Below are positions 18,230-26,906 of a DNA stretch of 64,000 nucleotides, piece after piece. Below the pieces are notes generated by a model. It saw only the letters and a program-made list of their open reading frames with translations. It ran no database searches and had not been told where the DNA came from. Both the position numbers and the translations under genes were made by a program. The DNA comes from Enterococcus larvae (GTDB lineage: Bacteria; Bacillota; Bacilli; Lactobacillales; Enterococcaceae). Position 1 is the first letter of the stretch. Every line of letters begins with the position of its first letter. The stretch covers positions 62,001-126,000 of the forward strand of contig NZ_JAEDXU010000007.1 in the NCBI RefSeq assembly GCF_017830045.1, read 5' to 3'.

Positions 18230-19843
18230 TTAATTTAGTAAAACGGCATAAGCTTCATAAGGAAGAAGTGTTTGACTGATTTCTTTTTCATAATTATGAA
18301 TTAATATCTCTTTGATTTGTTGTGTTTCATCTAATAAGAAGTGAGTTGGGTTACCGGAAAAATTGACAACAACTAATAATTTTTCTCCTTCATTTTTACG
18401 GATGTAAGCCAAAACTTCAGCATCGTCTGTTGTAATACTTTCAAATGTTCCTTCAGTAATTATTGGTAATTCTTTTCGGAGCTGTATCAGCTTTTTGTAC
18501 GTATAGAATAATGAGTTTGGGTCATCTAAAGCGGCTGCTGCATTGATTTCAGTTGCATCTCCTACAGGCAGCCAAGGAATGCCATCTGTAAAGCCAGCTT
18601 GTTTAGAAGCATCCCACTGCATTGGATGGCGGGCATTATCCCGCCCTTTGGCATTGATGGAGGCAATGATTTCATCTTCTGTATACCCTGAATCAATGCG
18701 TTCATCGTACATTCTTCGACTTTCAATATCATCGACTTCATCAATGGTCTTCACTGGATAATTTATCATTCCAATCTCTTCCCCTTGGTATATATAAGGG
18801 GTTCCTTGAAGAAAATAAAGATAAATTGCTAACATTTTCCCGCTGAGGATTCTGTATTTTTGATCATCGCCCCAACGAGAAATGATTCGTGGTAAATCGT
18901 GATTATTCCAAAACAGGGAGTTCCAACCTTTGCCAGCCAATTCAGTTTGCCATTTAGAAAAAACTTGGTGCAGTTCTTTCGGATCAAGTTTTTTTAGATC
19001 CCATTTTCGTTTGCCTGATTGTTTATCCAAGTTGATATGCTCAAATTGGAAAACCATCGATAATTCCTCTCTGTCCTTGTCTGAATAAAGCTGAGCAATT
19101 TCGGGTGTTGCACCCCACGTTTCACCAACAGTGACCAAATCGTATTCCCCAAAGGTGTTCTGATTCATTTCCTGTAATAGCTTATGAAGTTTTGGGCCAT
19201 TTTTAGTAATTGATTGGTCAGGTTCCTTTCCAATTAAATCAATCACATCTAGACGAAATCCGCCTACCCCTTTTTTGATCCAGTAATTCATCATACGATA
19301 AATCTCTTGACGCATTTTTTTATTTTCCCAATTTAGGTCAGGCTGCTCCTTTGCGTGTAAGTGAAGATAATATTCTCCAAGTTCCGGAACCAATGTCCAA
19401 GCTGAGCCGCCGAAATTTGATTGAAGGGCGTTCGGTGGATTTCCATCAACGCTCTTTCTCCAAATATAAAAATCATGAAATGGACTATCTGTATTGTGAA
19501 GTGCTGATTGAAACCAAGGATGTTCAGAGGAAGTGTGATTGACGACTAAGTCCATGATGATCCTGATATTTCTCTTTTTCGCTTCTTCAATTAGTTTATC
19601 CATATCCTTCATTGTTCCATATTCTGAACCAATCGCTTGATAATCACTGATGTCATAGCCATTATCTTCATTAGGTGATTGATACACAGGACTCAACCAC
19701 ACGGCGTCTATTCCTAGAAAAGCAAGATAATCTAAACGTTGAATAATTCCTGGAAGATCACCAATACCATCTGCATTCGTATCCTGAAAGCTGCGTGGAT
19801 AAATTTGGTAGATCGTTGTTTTTTTCCACCAATTAGTTTTCAT
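18230..19843 (-). CDS. GH13 alpha-glucosidase (oligo-1,6-glucosidase / sucrase type)
   Basis: 537 aa. The GH13 catalytic set is [10 protein letters not shown] (nucleophile Asp), VGETWG (acid/base Glu) and WNNHDLPRI (third Asp), with DLVVNHTS as region I. The layout fits subfamily 31, which includes oligo-1,6-glucosidase, trehalose-6-phosphate hydrolase and sucrose isomerase relatives. The ATG at 19843 lies inside the last codons of scrA (11-bp overlap), so translation should be coupled and the substrate may enter through ScrA. It could cleave a phosphorylated disaccharide or an isomaltose-type sugar; sequence does not decide. Confidence 0.88.
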   Translation of the reverse strand: MKTNWWKKTTIYQIYPRSFQDTNADGIGDLPGIIQRLDYLAFLGIDAVWLSPVYQSPNEDNGYDISDYQAIGSEYGTMKDMDKLIEEAKKRNIRIIMDLVVNHTSSEHPWFQSALHNTDSPFHDFYIWRKSVDGNPPNALQSNFGGSAWTLVPELGEYYLHLHAKEQPDLNWENKKMRQEIYRMMNYWIKKGVGGFRLDVIDLIGKEPDQSITKNGPKLHKLLQEMNQNTFGEYDLVTVGETWGATPEIAQLYSDKDREELSMVFQFEHINLDKQSGKRKWDLKKLDPKELHQVFSKWQTELAGKGWNSLFWNNHDLPRIISRWGDDQKYRILSGKMLAIYLYFLQGTPYIYQGEEIGMINYPVKTIDEVDDIESRRMYDERIDSGYTEDEIIASINAKGRDNARHPMQWDASKQAGFTDGIPWLPVGDATEINAAAALDDPNSLFYTYKKLIQLRKELPIITEGTFESITTDDAEVLAYIRKNEGEKLLVVVNFSGNPTHFLLDETQQIKEILIHNYEKEISQTLLPYEAYAVLLN

Positions 19844-21794
19844 AGTGTGCACTCAATACTAGTAGACCTTGGTTTCTATCTGCAGTTAATGTGTCAATTA
19901 CTTCAATGGATTCATAGTCGTTTGTGTTGGTAACGATCATCATCACCGTTGGATCAAAGCCAGCTTTTTTGACAGCATCTAAATCAACTGTTCCTAAAAT
20001 GTCTCCTTGCTTCACTAAGTCTCCATATTTTTTATTGGTTTCAAAGGCTTCTCCGTTCAATTTTACCGTATCGATTCCAATATGAATCAGTACTTCTGCA
20101 CCATGGCTTGTTTTTAACCCGTAAGCGTGTTTTGAATCGTGCACGATTGTCAGCTTCCCGTCAGCCGGCGCACAAATCATCCCTTTTTCTGGAATTACTG
20201 CAATTCCTTTTCCCATCATTTCTTGTGCAAAGACAGGATCGTTGACTTCTTTTAGAGGAATCGGCGTTCCCTTGACCGGACTAGCTAATACTTCATCCTC
20301 AACAGAGCTGCTTTCAGCTTCAGGATCTTCATTGATTTCAACCGCAACTTCACCTGCACGAGTATCATCATCTGCGAATACAGCCATATGACGTTTGCCG
20401 TAAGCATATGTTGTAACAAAGCCGACTAAAATACTGATGACAATACCAATCATGAAATAAGGAATTGATTTTGGCGCGATGGAGATAAAACCAATAACAC
20501 TTGCAGGACCCATTGCTACTGATAAAACATGGAATATACCAATAAATACACAAGCAACTGCTGAAGCAATCATGCCGCAGATAAATGGAAATTTAAGTTT
20601 TAAGTTGACCCCAAAAATTGCCGGCTCTGTAATTCCCAGCATAGCTGAAATGCTTGCGGAGCTTGCTAAACTTTTTTGCTTTTTATTTTTAGTTAGTAAC
20701 ATGACGGCAAGAGTTGCTGCTCCTTGGCCAACATTTGCCATTGAAGCGACTGGGAAAATGAAGGAACCGCCAGTACGCGCGACATCAGCTAGCAATGTTG
20801 TCTCTATTGCCGGGAAACTTTGATGTAGACCTGTAATAACAATAGGTGAATAAAACAGTCCGAATACACCTAAACCGATTGCCCCTGTTGTATTATATAA
20901 CCAAACAAGTCCATCGGTTAAACCATCTGAAACAATTCTCATAACCGGTCCCACAACGATAAAGGTTAAAAATCCAGTAATAATGATGGCTAGCATTGGG
21001 GTAAAGGTAAAATCAAATGCGTTTGGAATGCGTTTATGAAAGAATTTTTCTAAAGTTGCTAAAATCCAAGCAACCACTAACACCGGTAATACAGAGCCTT
21101 GGTAACCTGCTTGGGCAACATTCATCCCAAAGATATGCCAATAATTCATGCTTCCTTCTGCAATTGCATTGGCCACACCATACCCATTGACTAAATCGGG
21201 CATCACCATCACCATTCCCATGGCTGCACCTAGATAAGGATTACCGCCAAAACGTTTAGTTGCAGAGAAACCGACCAAGATAGGTAAGAAAGCAAACGGT
21301 GCAGAAGCTAATAAATTAATGATACTAGCGATGTCAGTTACAGCTGGAAACATTTCTACAATGGATTGAGGTCCAAATAAATGTTGTGCAGTTAACACAT
21401 TGTTCAATGCCATCAATAAACCACCAGCAACTAAAGCCGGAACAATCGGAACAAAAATATCAGATAATACTTTAATAAATGCCATAATTGGATTGTTCCT
21501 CTTACCATTTGCCGCTACTGCTTTTAAATCAGCTGTCGATGCTTCTTTAACATGTGTTATTTTTATCAGTTCATCATAAACGTTATTTACATCACCCGCA
21601 CCAATAATGATTTGAAACTGATCATTGGCTTCAAATGTTCCTTTAACAGCGTCATTATTGTCTAAAGCTTTTTGATCCACCTTGCTTGAATCTTTTAGAA
21701 CCAACCTCAGTCGTGTCGCGCAATGCGCTGCTGCTTGAATGTTGTCTTTGCCAAGCGTTTGATTGATTTCCTCTGCCACTTTTTTGTAATCCAT
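19833..21794 (-). CDS. scrA: sucrose-family PTS permease EIIBCA
   Basis: 653-aa three-domain PTS permease that imports and phosphorylates sucrose or a related disaccharide. EIIB is N-terminal, with the phospho-acceptor Cys25 in [14 protein letters not shown] is the central multi-span part (about residues 100-460; [18 protein letters not shown] is typical). EIIA is C-terminal ([29 protein letters not shown], with active His in [11 protein letters not shown]). It is divergent from scrB-scrR-scrK, the classic scr arrangement. The promoter overlaps one of two facing operator-like half sites (21909-21918). The glucosidase gene is co-transcribed downstream. Confidence 0.93.
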   Translation of the reverse strand: MDYKKVAEEINQTLGKDNIQAAAHCATRLRLVLKDSSKVDQKALDNNDAVKGTFEANDQFQIIIGAGDVNNVYDELIKITHVKEASTADLKAVAANGKRNNPIMAFIKVLSDIFVPIVPALVAGGLLMALNNVLTAQHLFGPQSIVEMFPAVTDIASIINLLASAPFAFLPILVGFSATKRFGGNPYLGAAMGMVMVMPDLVNGYGVANAIAEGSMNYWHIFGMNVAQAGYQGSVLPVLVVAWILATLEKFFHKRIPNAFDFTFTPMLAIIITGFLTFIVVGPVMRIVSDGLTDGLVWLYNTTGAIGLGVFGLFYSPIVITGLHQSFPAIETTLLADVARTGGSFIFPVASMANVGQGAATLAVMLLTKNKKQKSLASSASISAMLGITEPAIFGVNLKLKFPFICGMIASAVACVFIGIFHVLSVAMGPASVIGFISIAPKSIPYFMIGIVISILVGFVTTYAYGKRHMAVFADDDTRAGEVAVEINEDPEAESSSVEDEVLASPVKGTPIPLKEVNDPVFAQEMMGKGIAVIPEKGMICAPADGKLTIVHDSKHAYGLKTSHGAEVLIHIGIDTVKLNGEAFETNKKYGDLVKQGDILGTVDLDAVKKAGFDPTVMMIVTNTNDYESIEVIDTLTADRNQGLLVLSAHYEN

Positions 21795-21886
21795 CCTCGT
21801 TCCTCCTAAATGTCATTTAAGCGATTTTAACAACCCCCATTATTTGTCTGCTTAATCTGGAAATGAAATCGCTTTTTCACATCCAA

Positions 21887-21914
21887 AGTATATCAGATTT
21901 TTTATAAATGTCAA
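21887..21914 (-). promoter_or_regulatory. scrA promoter
   Basis: On the minus strand TTGACA (21909-21914) and TATACT (21887-21892) with a 16-bp spacer. The -35 is part of TGTCAAACGT (21909-21918), one arm of a dyad with ACGTTTGACA at 21982-21991. Confidence 0.7.
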
Positions 21915-21981
21915 ACGTATGACAATTAATTTATTTGTATCAACAAAGAAGTTGTTGGCTGTGTTGTTGTATGATTGATTA

Positions 21982-22014
21982 ACGTTTGACAATGTTTGCC
22001 TTTAAAGTTAAACT
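21982..22014 (+). promoter_or_regulatory. scrBRK promoter and ScrR operator half site
   Basis: TTGACA (21986-21991) and TAAACT (22009-22014) with a 17-bp spacer. The -35 lies inside ACGTTTGACA (21982-21991), the mirror of 21909-21918. A LacI-type ScrR bound at both would block both divergent promoters. Confidence 0.65.
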
Positions 22015-22047
22015 ATATGCAAGAATGCGCTTGCGAGGAGAGTACAT

Positions 22048-23529
22048 ATGTCTAGTAAAAAAATTTGGACGAAAGAAGAACGTTATCGTCCCTATCAAGA
22101 GTGGGATAAAACACATCTTGCCCTACTGCAAGAGAAAGTCGCCAATTCTAACTGGCGCTTAGGGTATCATATCCAACCAAATACAGGTTTACTAAATGAT
22201 CCAAATGGTTTTTCATTTTTTAATAATCAGTGGCATGTCTTTTATCAATCATATCCAATGGGGGCTGTTCATGGGGTAAAATCCTGGTATCATCTGACAT
22301 CTGATAATTTGGTAGATTGGAAAGAAGAAGGAACGAAGGTATTTCCAGATGGGGTGTATGATAGTCATGGTGTATATTCAGGAACTGCTTTGCCTGTTTC
22401 GGACCAATTGTTCCTTGCTTATACCGGGAATGTTCGTGATGCAGATTGGGTTCGCCATTCCTATCAGTTAGGTGCTTGGATGGATGAATCTGGAGCGGTT
22501 CAAAAAATCGAAAAACCGCTGCTTGCTGCATCACCGGTGGGCTACACATCTGAATTCAGAGATCCCCAAGTATTTCGTTACAGGGATAGTTATTTGATGG
22601 CTATAGGTGCTCAAAATGAAGTAGAAGAAGGCAAGATTCTTACTTATCAGAGTTCTGATTTACTGACGTGGCAGTATAAGGGAGAATTAGACTTTACCGA
22701 TAAAAAAATGGGTTTTATGATTGAATGCCCCAATTTATTAGTGACAGAAGAGGCTGCTCTACTTATCTTTTGTCCTCAAGGACTGGAAAAGGATAGTTGT
22801 TTTTATGAAAATATCTACCCTAACACGTATGTTATCGGAGACTCTTACGACTATGAATCGAATCGGTTGGCTCATCCTACCACGTTAAAAAATCTGGATG
22901 AAGGGTTTGATGTCTATGCTACACAAGCATTTCAAGCACCTGACAACCGTCTATTATCCATTAGCTGGGTGGGCTTACCGGAAATCGATTATCCAACCGA
23001 TCAAGAAGAGTGGGCGCACTGCCTAAGTAGCGTCAAAGAGCTGTTTGTAAAAGACAAAAAGTTGTATCAGCGCCCAGTCGCAGAGATGAAACAATTACGT
23101 GTAGGTGAGGCAGCTGATTTTAACAAAGATTCTAATTCTTTCTTTGAAACCGATACAAACCAGTATGAATTAATGCTATTATTTGACCCGCTTTCCAGTG
23201 GAAGAATTACTTTATGCACGGATAAAGAACAAAATAAAGGATTAACGATTAATTTTGATTCCCAACATGGTAAAATAACGATAGACCGTAGTCAGGCTGG
23301 TGCTGTTTTTGCAGAAGAATATGGCTTTGTTCGATCGTTTACAGTCGAACAAAAACCATTAGATTTACAGATATTTGTAGATTCTTCGATTGTTGAAATC
23401 TTTATCAATGAGGGTGAAAAGGTTGCAACAATGCGCGTTTTTCCAGAAGCACATCAGACAGGGATCCATCTGGCTTGTGATGGAGACTATCAAGGGAAAT
23501 TATGGCAATTGCGGAAAACTAACCAATAA
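22048..23529 (+). CDS. scrB: sucrose-6-phosphate hydrolase (GH32)
   Basis: 493-aa cytoplasmic hydrolase that splits sucrose-6-phosphate made by ScrA into glucose-6-phosphate and fructose. GH32 signatures: nucleophile Asp51 in LLNDPNGF, the RDP motif in EFRDPQVF, and the acid/base Glu in FMIECPNLL. A C-terminal beta-sandwich ends near LQIFVDSSIVEIFINEG. The ribosome site GAGGAG precedes the ATG. It is first in the scrB-scrR-scrK operon. Confidence 0.95.
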   Translation: MSSKKIWTKEERYRPYQEWDKTHLALLQEKVANSNWRLGYHIQPNTGLLNDPNGFSFFNNQWHVFYQSYPMGAVHGVKSWYHLTSDNLVDWKEEGTKVFPDGVYDSHGVYSGTALPVSDQLFLAYTGNVRDADWVRHSYQLGAWMDESGAVQKIEKPLLAASPVGYTSEFRDPQVFRYRDSYLMAIGAQNEVEEGKILTYQSSDLLTWQYKGELDFTDKKMGFMIECPNLLVTEEAALLIFCPQGLEKDSCFYENIYPNTYVIGDSYDYESNRLAHPTTLKNLDEGFDVYATQAFQAPDNRLLSISWVGLPEIDYPTDQEEWAHCLSSVKELFVKDKKLYQRPVAEMKQLRVGEAADFNKDSNSFFETDTNQYELMLLFDPLSSGRITLCTDKEQNKGLTINFDSQHGKITIDRSQAGAVFAEEYGFVRSFTVEQKPLDLQIFVDSSIVEIFINEGEKVATMRVFPEAHQTGIHLACDGDYQGKLWQLRKTNQ

Positions 23530-23542
23530 AGGATGAAGTGGC

Positions 23543-24526
23543 ATGGTTGTCAAACTAACAGATGTGGCAAAGAAAGCGGGGGTTTCTCCCACGACCGTTT
23601 CTCGTGTTATTAATAATTATGGCTCCTTAAGCCAAAAAACCATTGATAAAGTAAATTTGGCGATGAAAGAGCTGAATTATCAACCCAATTCTTTAGCTCG
23701 TTCCTTGCAAGGGAAAAATACACAATTGATTGGACTGATTTTTCCAACTGTTGCGAATCCTTTTTTTGGAGAGCTTGTTGAAGGAATAGAAGGAAAACTA
23801 TTTGATTTAGGCTACCGTGTTATATTGTGTGATAGTGCGAATAATAAAGAGAAAGAGCGGCATTACATTAATATGCTTGCGGCTAATAAAGTAGATGGAA
23901 TTGTAGCTGGTGCTCATAATCTAGGAATCGCAGAGTATGAAGATATCGAGCTGCCAATTGTTTCTTTTGATCGTTATTTAGCTGATAATATTCCAATCAT
24001 TGGCAGTGATAATTTTCAGGGAGGCTATTTGGCTACTGAAACATTATTTGTCAAAGGAGCACGAAAAATTGCGATTCTTACAGGATCACAAGAATCAAAT
24101 TCGCCTACAAATTTTCGCTTAAACGGGTATTTAAGTTTTTTGGAGAAACACGACTTAGAGCCTAAAATTTTTCAGATTCAAACAACAGCTAGATCAACCG
24201 CTTTGAAAAATTTAGAAATCAAACATATTTTAGAAACAGAAGACATTGACAGCTTATTCTGTACGGATGATCTAACGGCTCTACTGGCATATAATCAATG
24301 CCAGCAGTTGAAGATAAAGGTACCTGAACAAATCAAGATTATTGGGTATGATGGGACAAAATTCATTCAGAATTATTTCCCACAGCTTTCGACGATTGCT
24401 CAACCAATGGCTGACTATGCAGAAATTTTGGTGGACTTGTTACTACAAAGAATCCAAAATCCAGAAAAAAAACTTGAAAAAAATTATTTATTGCCGGTAA
24501 AACTAATCCAAGGGCAAACAACATAA
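23543..24526 (+). CDS. scrR: LacI-family repressor of the scr locus
   Basis: 327 aa. The N-terminal LacI helix-turn-helix (KLTDVAKKAGVSPTTVSRVINN) and hinge (YQPNSLARSLQGK) precede a periplasmic-binding-protein-like sensor domain (LIGLIFPTVANPFFGELVEGIE). It lies 13 bp after scrB and 21 bp before scrK and is probably co-transcribed with both. It likely binds the facing ACGTTTGACA half sites in the scrA-scrB gap and is released by a sucrose-derived sugar such as fructose or sucrose-6-phosphate. Confidence 0.9.
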   Translation: MVVKLTDVAKKAGVSPTTVSRVINNYGSLSQKTIDKVNLAMKELNYQPNSLARSLQGKNTQLIGLIFPTVANPFFGELVEGIEGKLFDLGYRVILCDSANNKEKERHYINMLAANKVDGIVAGAHNLGIAEYEDIELPIVSFDRYLADNIPIIGSDNFQGGYLATETLFVKGARKIAILTGSQESNSPTNFRLNGYLSFLEKHDLEPKIFQIQTTARSTALKNLEIKHILETEDIDSLFCTDDLTALLAYNQCQQLKIKVPEQIKIIGYDGTKFIQNYFPQLSTIAQPMADYAEILVDLLLQRIQNPEKKLEKNYLLPVKLIQGQTT

Positions 24527-24547
24527 GCCTTAAAAGGAGTGGACAAT

Positions 24548-25420
24548 ATGTTATACGGTGCGATCGAGGCAGGAGGCACGAAATTTGTTTGTGCAGTGGG
24601 AAACGAAAATTTGGAAATAATTGAGCGTGTATTCTTTCCTACAGAAACACCTGAAAAAACGATGCGTTCTGTTGTTGATTTTTTCAAAAAATTTGATACA
24701 ATCACGACAATCGGAGTTGGATCATTTGGCCCAATCGATGTTAAGCGAGAGTCTGAAACTTATGGTTATGTTACATCTACACCCAAGCTTGCGTGGAAGA
24801 ATTTTGATTTTGTTGGGTATTTAAAAGAACAGTTAGCCAATATTTCTGTTGCTTGGACAACGGATGTAAATGCTGCTTGTTATGGGGAATATATTGCGGG
24901 ATGCGGTAAAGGGTTATCAAGTGTAGTGTACTATACTATCGGAACAGGCATTGGTGGTGGTGCTTTATTAGATGGACAATTCGTTGAAGGATTTAGCCAT
25001 CCTGAAATGGGTCATGCGTTGGTTCGACGTCATCCTGAGGATACCTTTGTCGGTAATTGTCCGTATCACAATGACTGTTTGGAAGGGTTAGCTGCAGGAC
25101 CTGCCATCGAGAACAGAACAGGGGTAAAAGGACAGAATTTACCTCCAGATGATGCATCATGGGATATTGCAGCTTATTACATTGCACAATGTGCGTACAA
25201 TACGACCTTACTTTTTTCCCCGCAAATAATTATTTTTGGCGGCGGTGTTATGAAGCAAGAACAATTAAGAAAAAAAGTCCAAGAGCAATTTGCTAAGCTC
25301 ATCAATGATTATGTGAAATATCCAGACTTATCGACCTACATCGTTACCCCTCAATTAGAGGACAACGCGGGTGTGATTGGATGCCTGGCTTTAGCAAAGG
25401 ATTTATATCTGCAAGCTTAA
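24548..25420 (+). CDS. scrK: ROK-family fructokinase
   Basis: 290-aa ATP-dependent kinase that turns the fructose released by ScrB into fructose-6-phosphate. N-terminal ATP site AIEAGGTKFVCAVG, the GTGIGGGAL motif, and the ROK zinc region with HPEMGH and CPYHNDCLEGLAAGPA. The ATG at 24548 is preferred to an upstream in-frame GTG, because AAAGGAG is 8 nt from it. Last gene of the scr operon; the terminator is at 25481-25510. Confidence 0.92.
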   Translation: MLYGAIEAGGTKFVCAVGNENLEIIERVFFPTETPEKTMRSVVDFFKKFDTITTIGVGSFGPIDVKRESETYGYVTSTPKLAWKNFDFVGYLKEQLANISVAWTTDVNAACYGEYIAGCGKGLSSVVYYTIGTGIGGGALLDGQFVEGFSHPEMGHALVRRHPEDTFVGNCPYHNDCLEGLAAGPAIENRTGVKGQNLPPDDASWDIAAYYIAQCAYNTTLLFSPQIIIFGGGVMKQEQLRKKVQEQFAKLINDYVKYPDLSTYIVTPQLEDNAGVIGCLALAKDLYLQA

Positions 25421-25480
25421 CTAGAGAATATGAATAATAAGCGAGGGCAAAGTAGAAAAATAGTATAGATTATCTTTCGA

Positions 25481-25510
25481 AGACCAGACGATTTGATGCC
25501 TGGTCTTTTT
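25481..25510 (+). terminator. terminator of scrBRK
   Basis: AGACCAG (25481-25487) pairs with CTGGTCT (25500-25506), followed by T residues. Confidence 0.85.
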
Positions 25511-25518
25511 GAGTATTA

Positions 25519-25731
25519 GTGTATCAATACAAAAAAATGAGTAGACCTAAAACAGTATATGATTCAAAATATTTCTCTGATAATGAAATTTATAAGATGG
25601 GACTTAATGCTTTGGAATATGGTGCTGTTAAGGGTCGATATGTTCAGGGAATTGCACCAAACGGCCTAAGATATACAGGTTTCCTTGATGAAACAGGAAC
25701 ACTAACAAATTTCTTCCCAACTATGAAATAA
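25519..25731 (+). pseudogene. C-terminal fragment of a polymorphic/CDI-type toxin
   Basis: 70 codons starting at a GTG just after the scrK terminator; no ribosome site is visible and a TGA lies 9 bases upstream in frame. The sequence (DSKYFSDNEIYKMGLNALEY then GIAPNGLRYTGFLDETGTLTNFFP) resembles the C-terminal tip of secreted nuclease toxins, possibly of the EndoU type, as found on LXG or CdiA-like proteins. The delivery part is missing, so this is most likely an orphan toxin cassette kept with its immunity gene. The family call is tentative. Confidence 0.5.
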
Positions 25732-25752
25732 TAAACGAATAGGAGTACGAGC

Positions 25753-26121
25753 ATGTATACATTGGTAACAGATAATCAAGAAAAAGAGGAATTAATGAAA
25801 GGCTATTTTATTTTGATAAGAGGCCACATGAATAAGGCAATAGAGAACTTTATTAGAAAAGAAGGATTTGGGATAGAGTTCATGACTATTCTATTCAAAA
25901 ATGATTTAGATGAATTTGAAGATAAAGAAGAGTTACAGGAGATAGAAGAAAATCAAGTTGTACTTTTAGCAGAATATCCGGCTGCTCCAATAGACGAAAA
26001 ATTTTATCTAACTTTTGATGAATTGTACAACAACATTGAACGTGTTGTTCACAAAAACTATGAAAATGATTTAAAACTTCGTGAATCTCTACTAGAGCTA
26101 AAAAAATCATTAATCGCCTAA
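25753..26121 (+). CDS. probable immunity protein to the adjacent toxin fragment
   Basis: 122-aa acidic, soluble, mostly helical protein (MYTLVTDNQEKEELMKGYFILIRGH...) with a ribosome site (AGGAG) upstream. Position directly after a toxin tip, small size and acidity fit CdiI-like immunity proteins. No catalytic motif is seen. The 21-bp gap to the toxin fragment suggests a transferred toxin-immunity pair. Confidence 0.55.
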   Translation: MYTLVTDNQEKEELMKGYFILIRGHMNKAIENFIRKEGFGIEFMTILFKNDLDEFEDKEELQEIEENQVVLLAEYPAAPIDEKFYLTFDELYNNIERVVHKNYENDLKLRESLLELKKSLIA

Positions 26122-26291
26122 AAGTGAAAAAAAGAATTTATCAAAATTAGAAACAGTGATATAACAGAGTCAGCAACACTCGCTTTTGCACCAATTAGAT
26201 ACTTTGTTTTTTAGAGATAAAAAAGAGTGGTTGACCAGCTTTTGTCAGATAAGATGACTTGCATGATCGATTAAGGAAAGGATTAGATCCT

Positions 26292-26573
26292 ATGCAAGAT
26301 TGGAACGATATTGGCTCCGAACTTACCAAGCAATTATTCGAGGAAAACCCAAATCAAGAATTGGAGGTGCTGCGTGCCGCCAAGACCATGGGAGGCATTT
26401 GGCAACAGATTGCTGCGTTGACAGAAAGTACAAAAGCTTCGTCTGCTCTTTTGAAGCAGCTTCAGGTAGAACAAGCTGCAATCGATCAAAGTCGAAAAAT
26501 TCAACAAAAGCGACACAAGAAAAAAATTGCTAAAGCCAGCAATTTAACGATTCTTCGGAGAGAATCTCTATAG
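26292..26573 (+). CDS. unknown 93-aa helical protein
   Basis: The start at the ATG 26292 is preferred (AAGGAAAGG upstream); an in-frame ATG at 26259 has no ribosome site. The sequence begins MQDWNDIGSELTKQLFEENP, is helical throughout and ends in a basic stretch (IQQKRHKKKIAKASN). No domain is recognised. It sits after a toxin/immunity pair and could be an accessory or a second immunity factor. Followed by convergent repeat copy B. Confidence 0.55.
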   Translation: MQDWNDIGSELTKQLFEENPNQELEVLRAAKTMGGIWQQIAALTESTKASSALLKQLQVEQAAIDQSRKIQQKRHKKKIAKASNLTILRRESL

Positions 26574-26616
26574 AAAAATAGTAAATACCGAAATCTTATT
26601 ATATTTTAGAAAAACT

Positions 26617-26786
26617 GAGAGTGGGACAATAATCTGTTGCCACTCTTTTCCATACCCTAAATCCGAATAAACGGCGAGTCAGAAGTAGCTCCTACGACAA
26701 TAAGCCGGAATTCAACAAAAATTTGTGAAACAATTTTCGTGAATTCTGGCTTATTGCTTGTAGCTAAACACTTCTGTCTCAGCCTC
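26617..26786. repeat. convergent-gene repeat, full copy B (170 bp)
   Basis: Identical to 18056-18225 except C to T in the right inner arm (GAATTCTGGC here). It lies between the 93-aa gene and the helicase gene, which converge. The rest of 26574-26906 holds no gene. Confidence 0.9.
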
Positions 26787-26906
26787 AGTTTGTATTTGGA
26801 ATAAGCTGTGATGGCCCTCTAGTTAATAATATTCTTTTGAGCTCAGATGACCAATAGTTGAATAGAGAATCTTTAAAAGTTATCTTGGATTGTTAGCAAC
26901 AATTAC

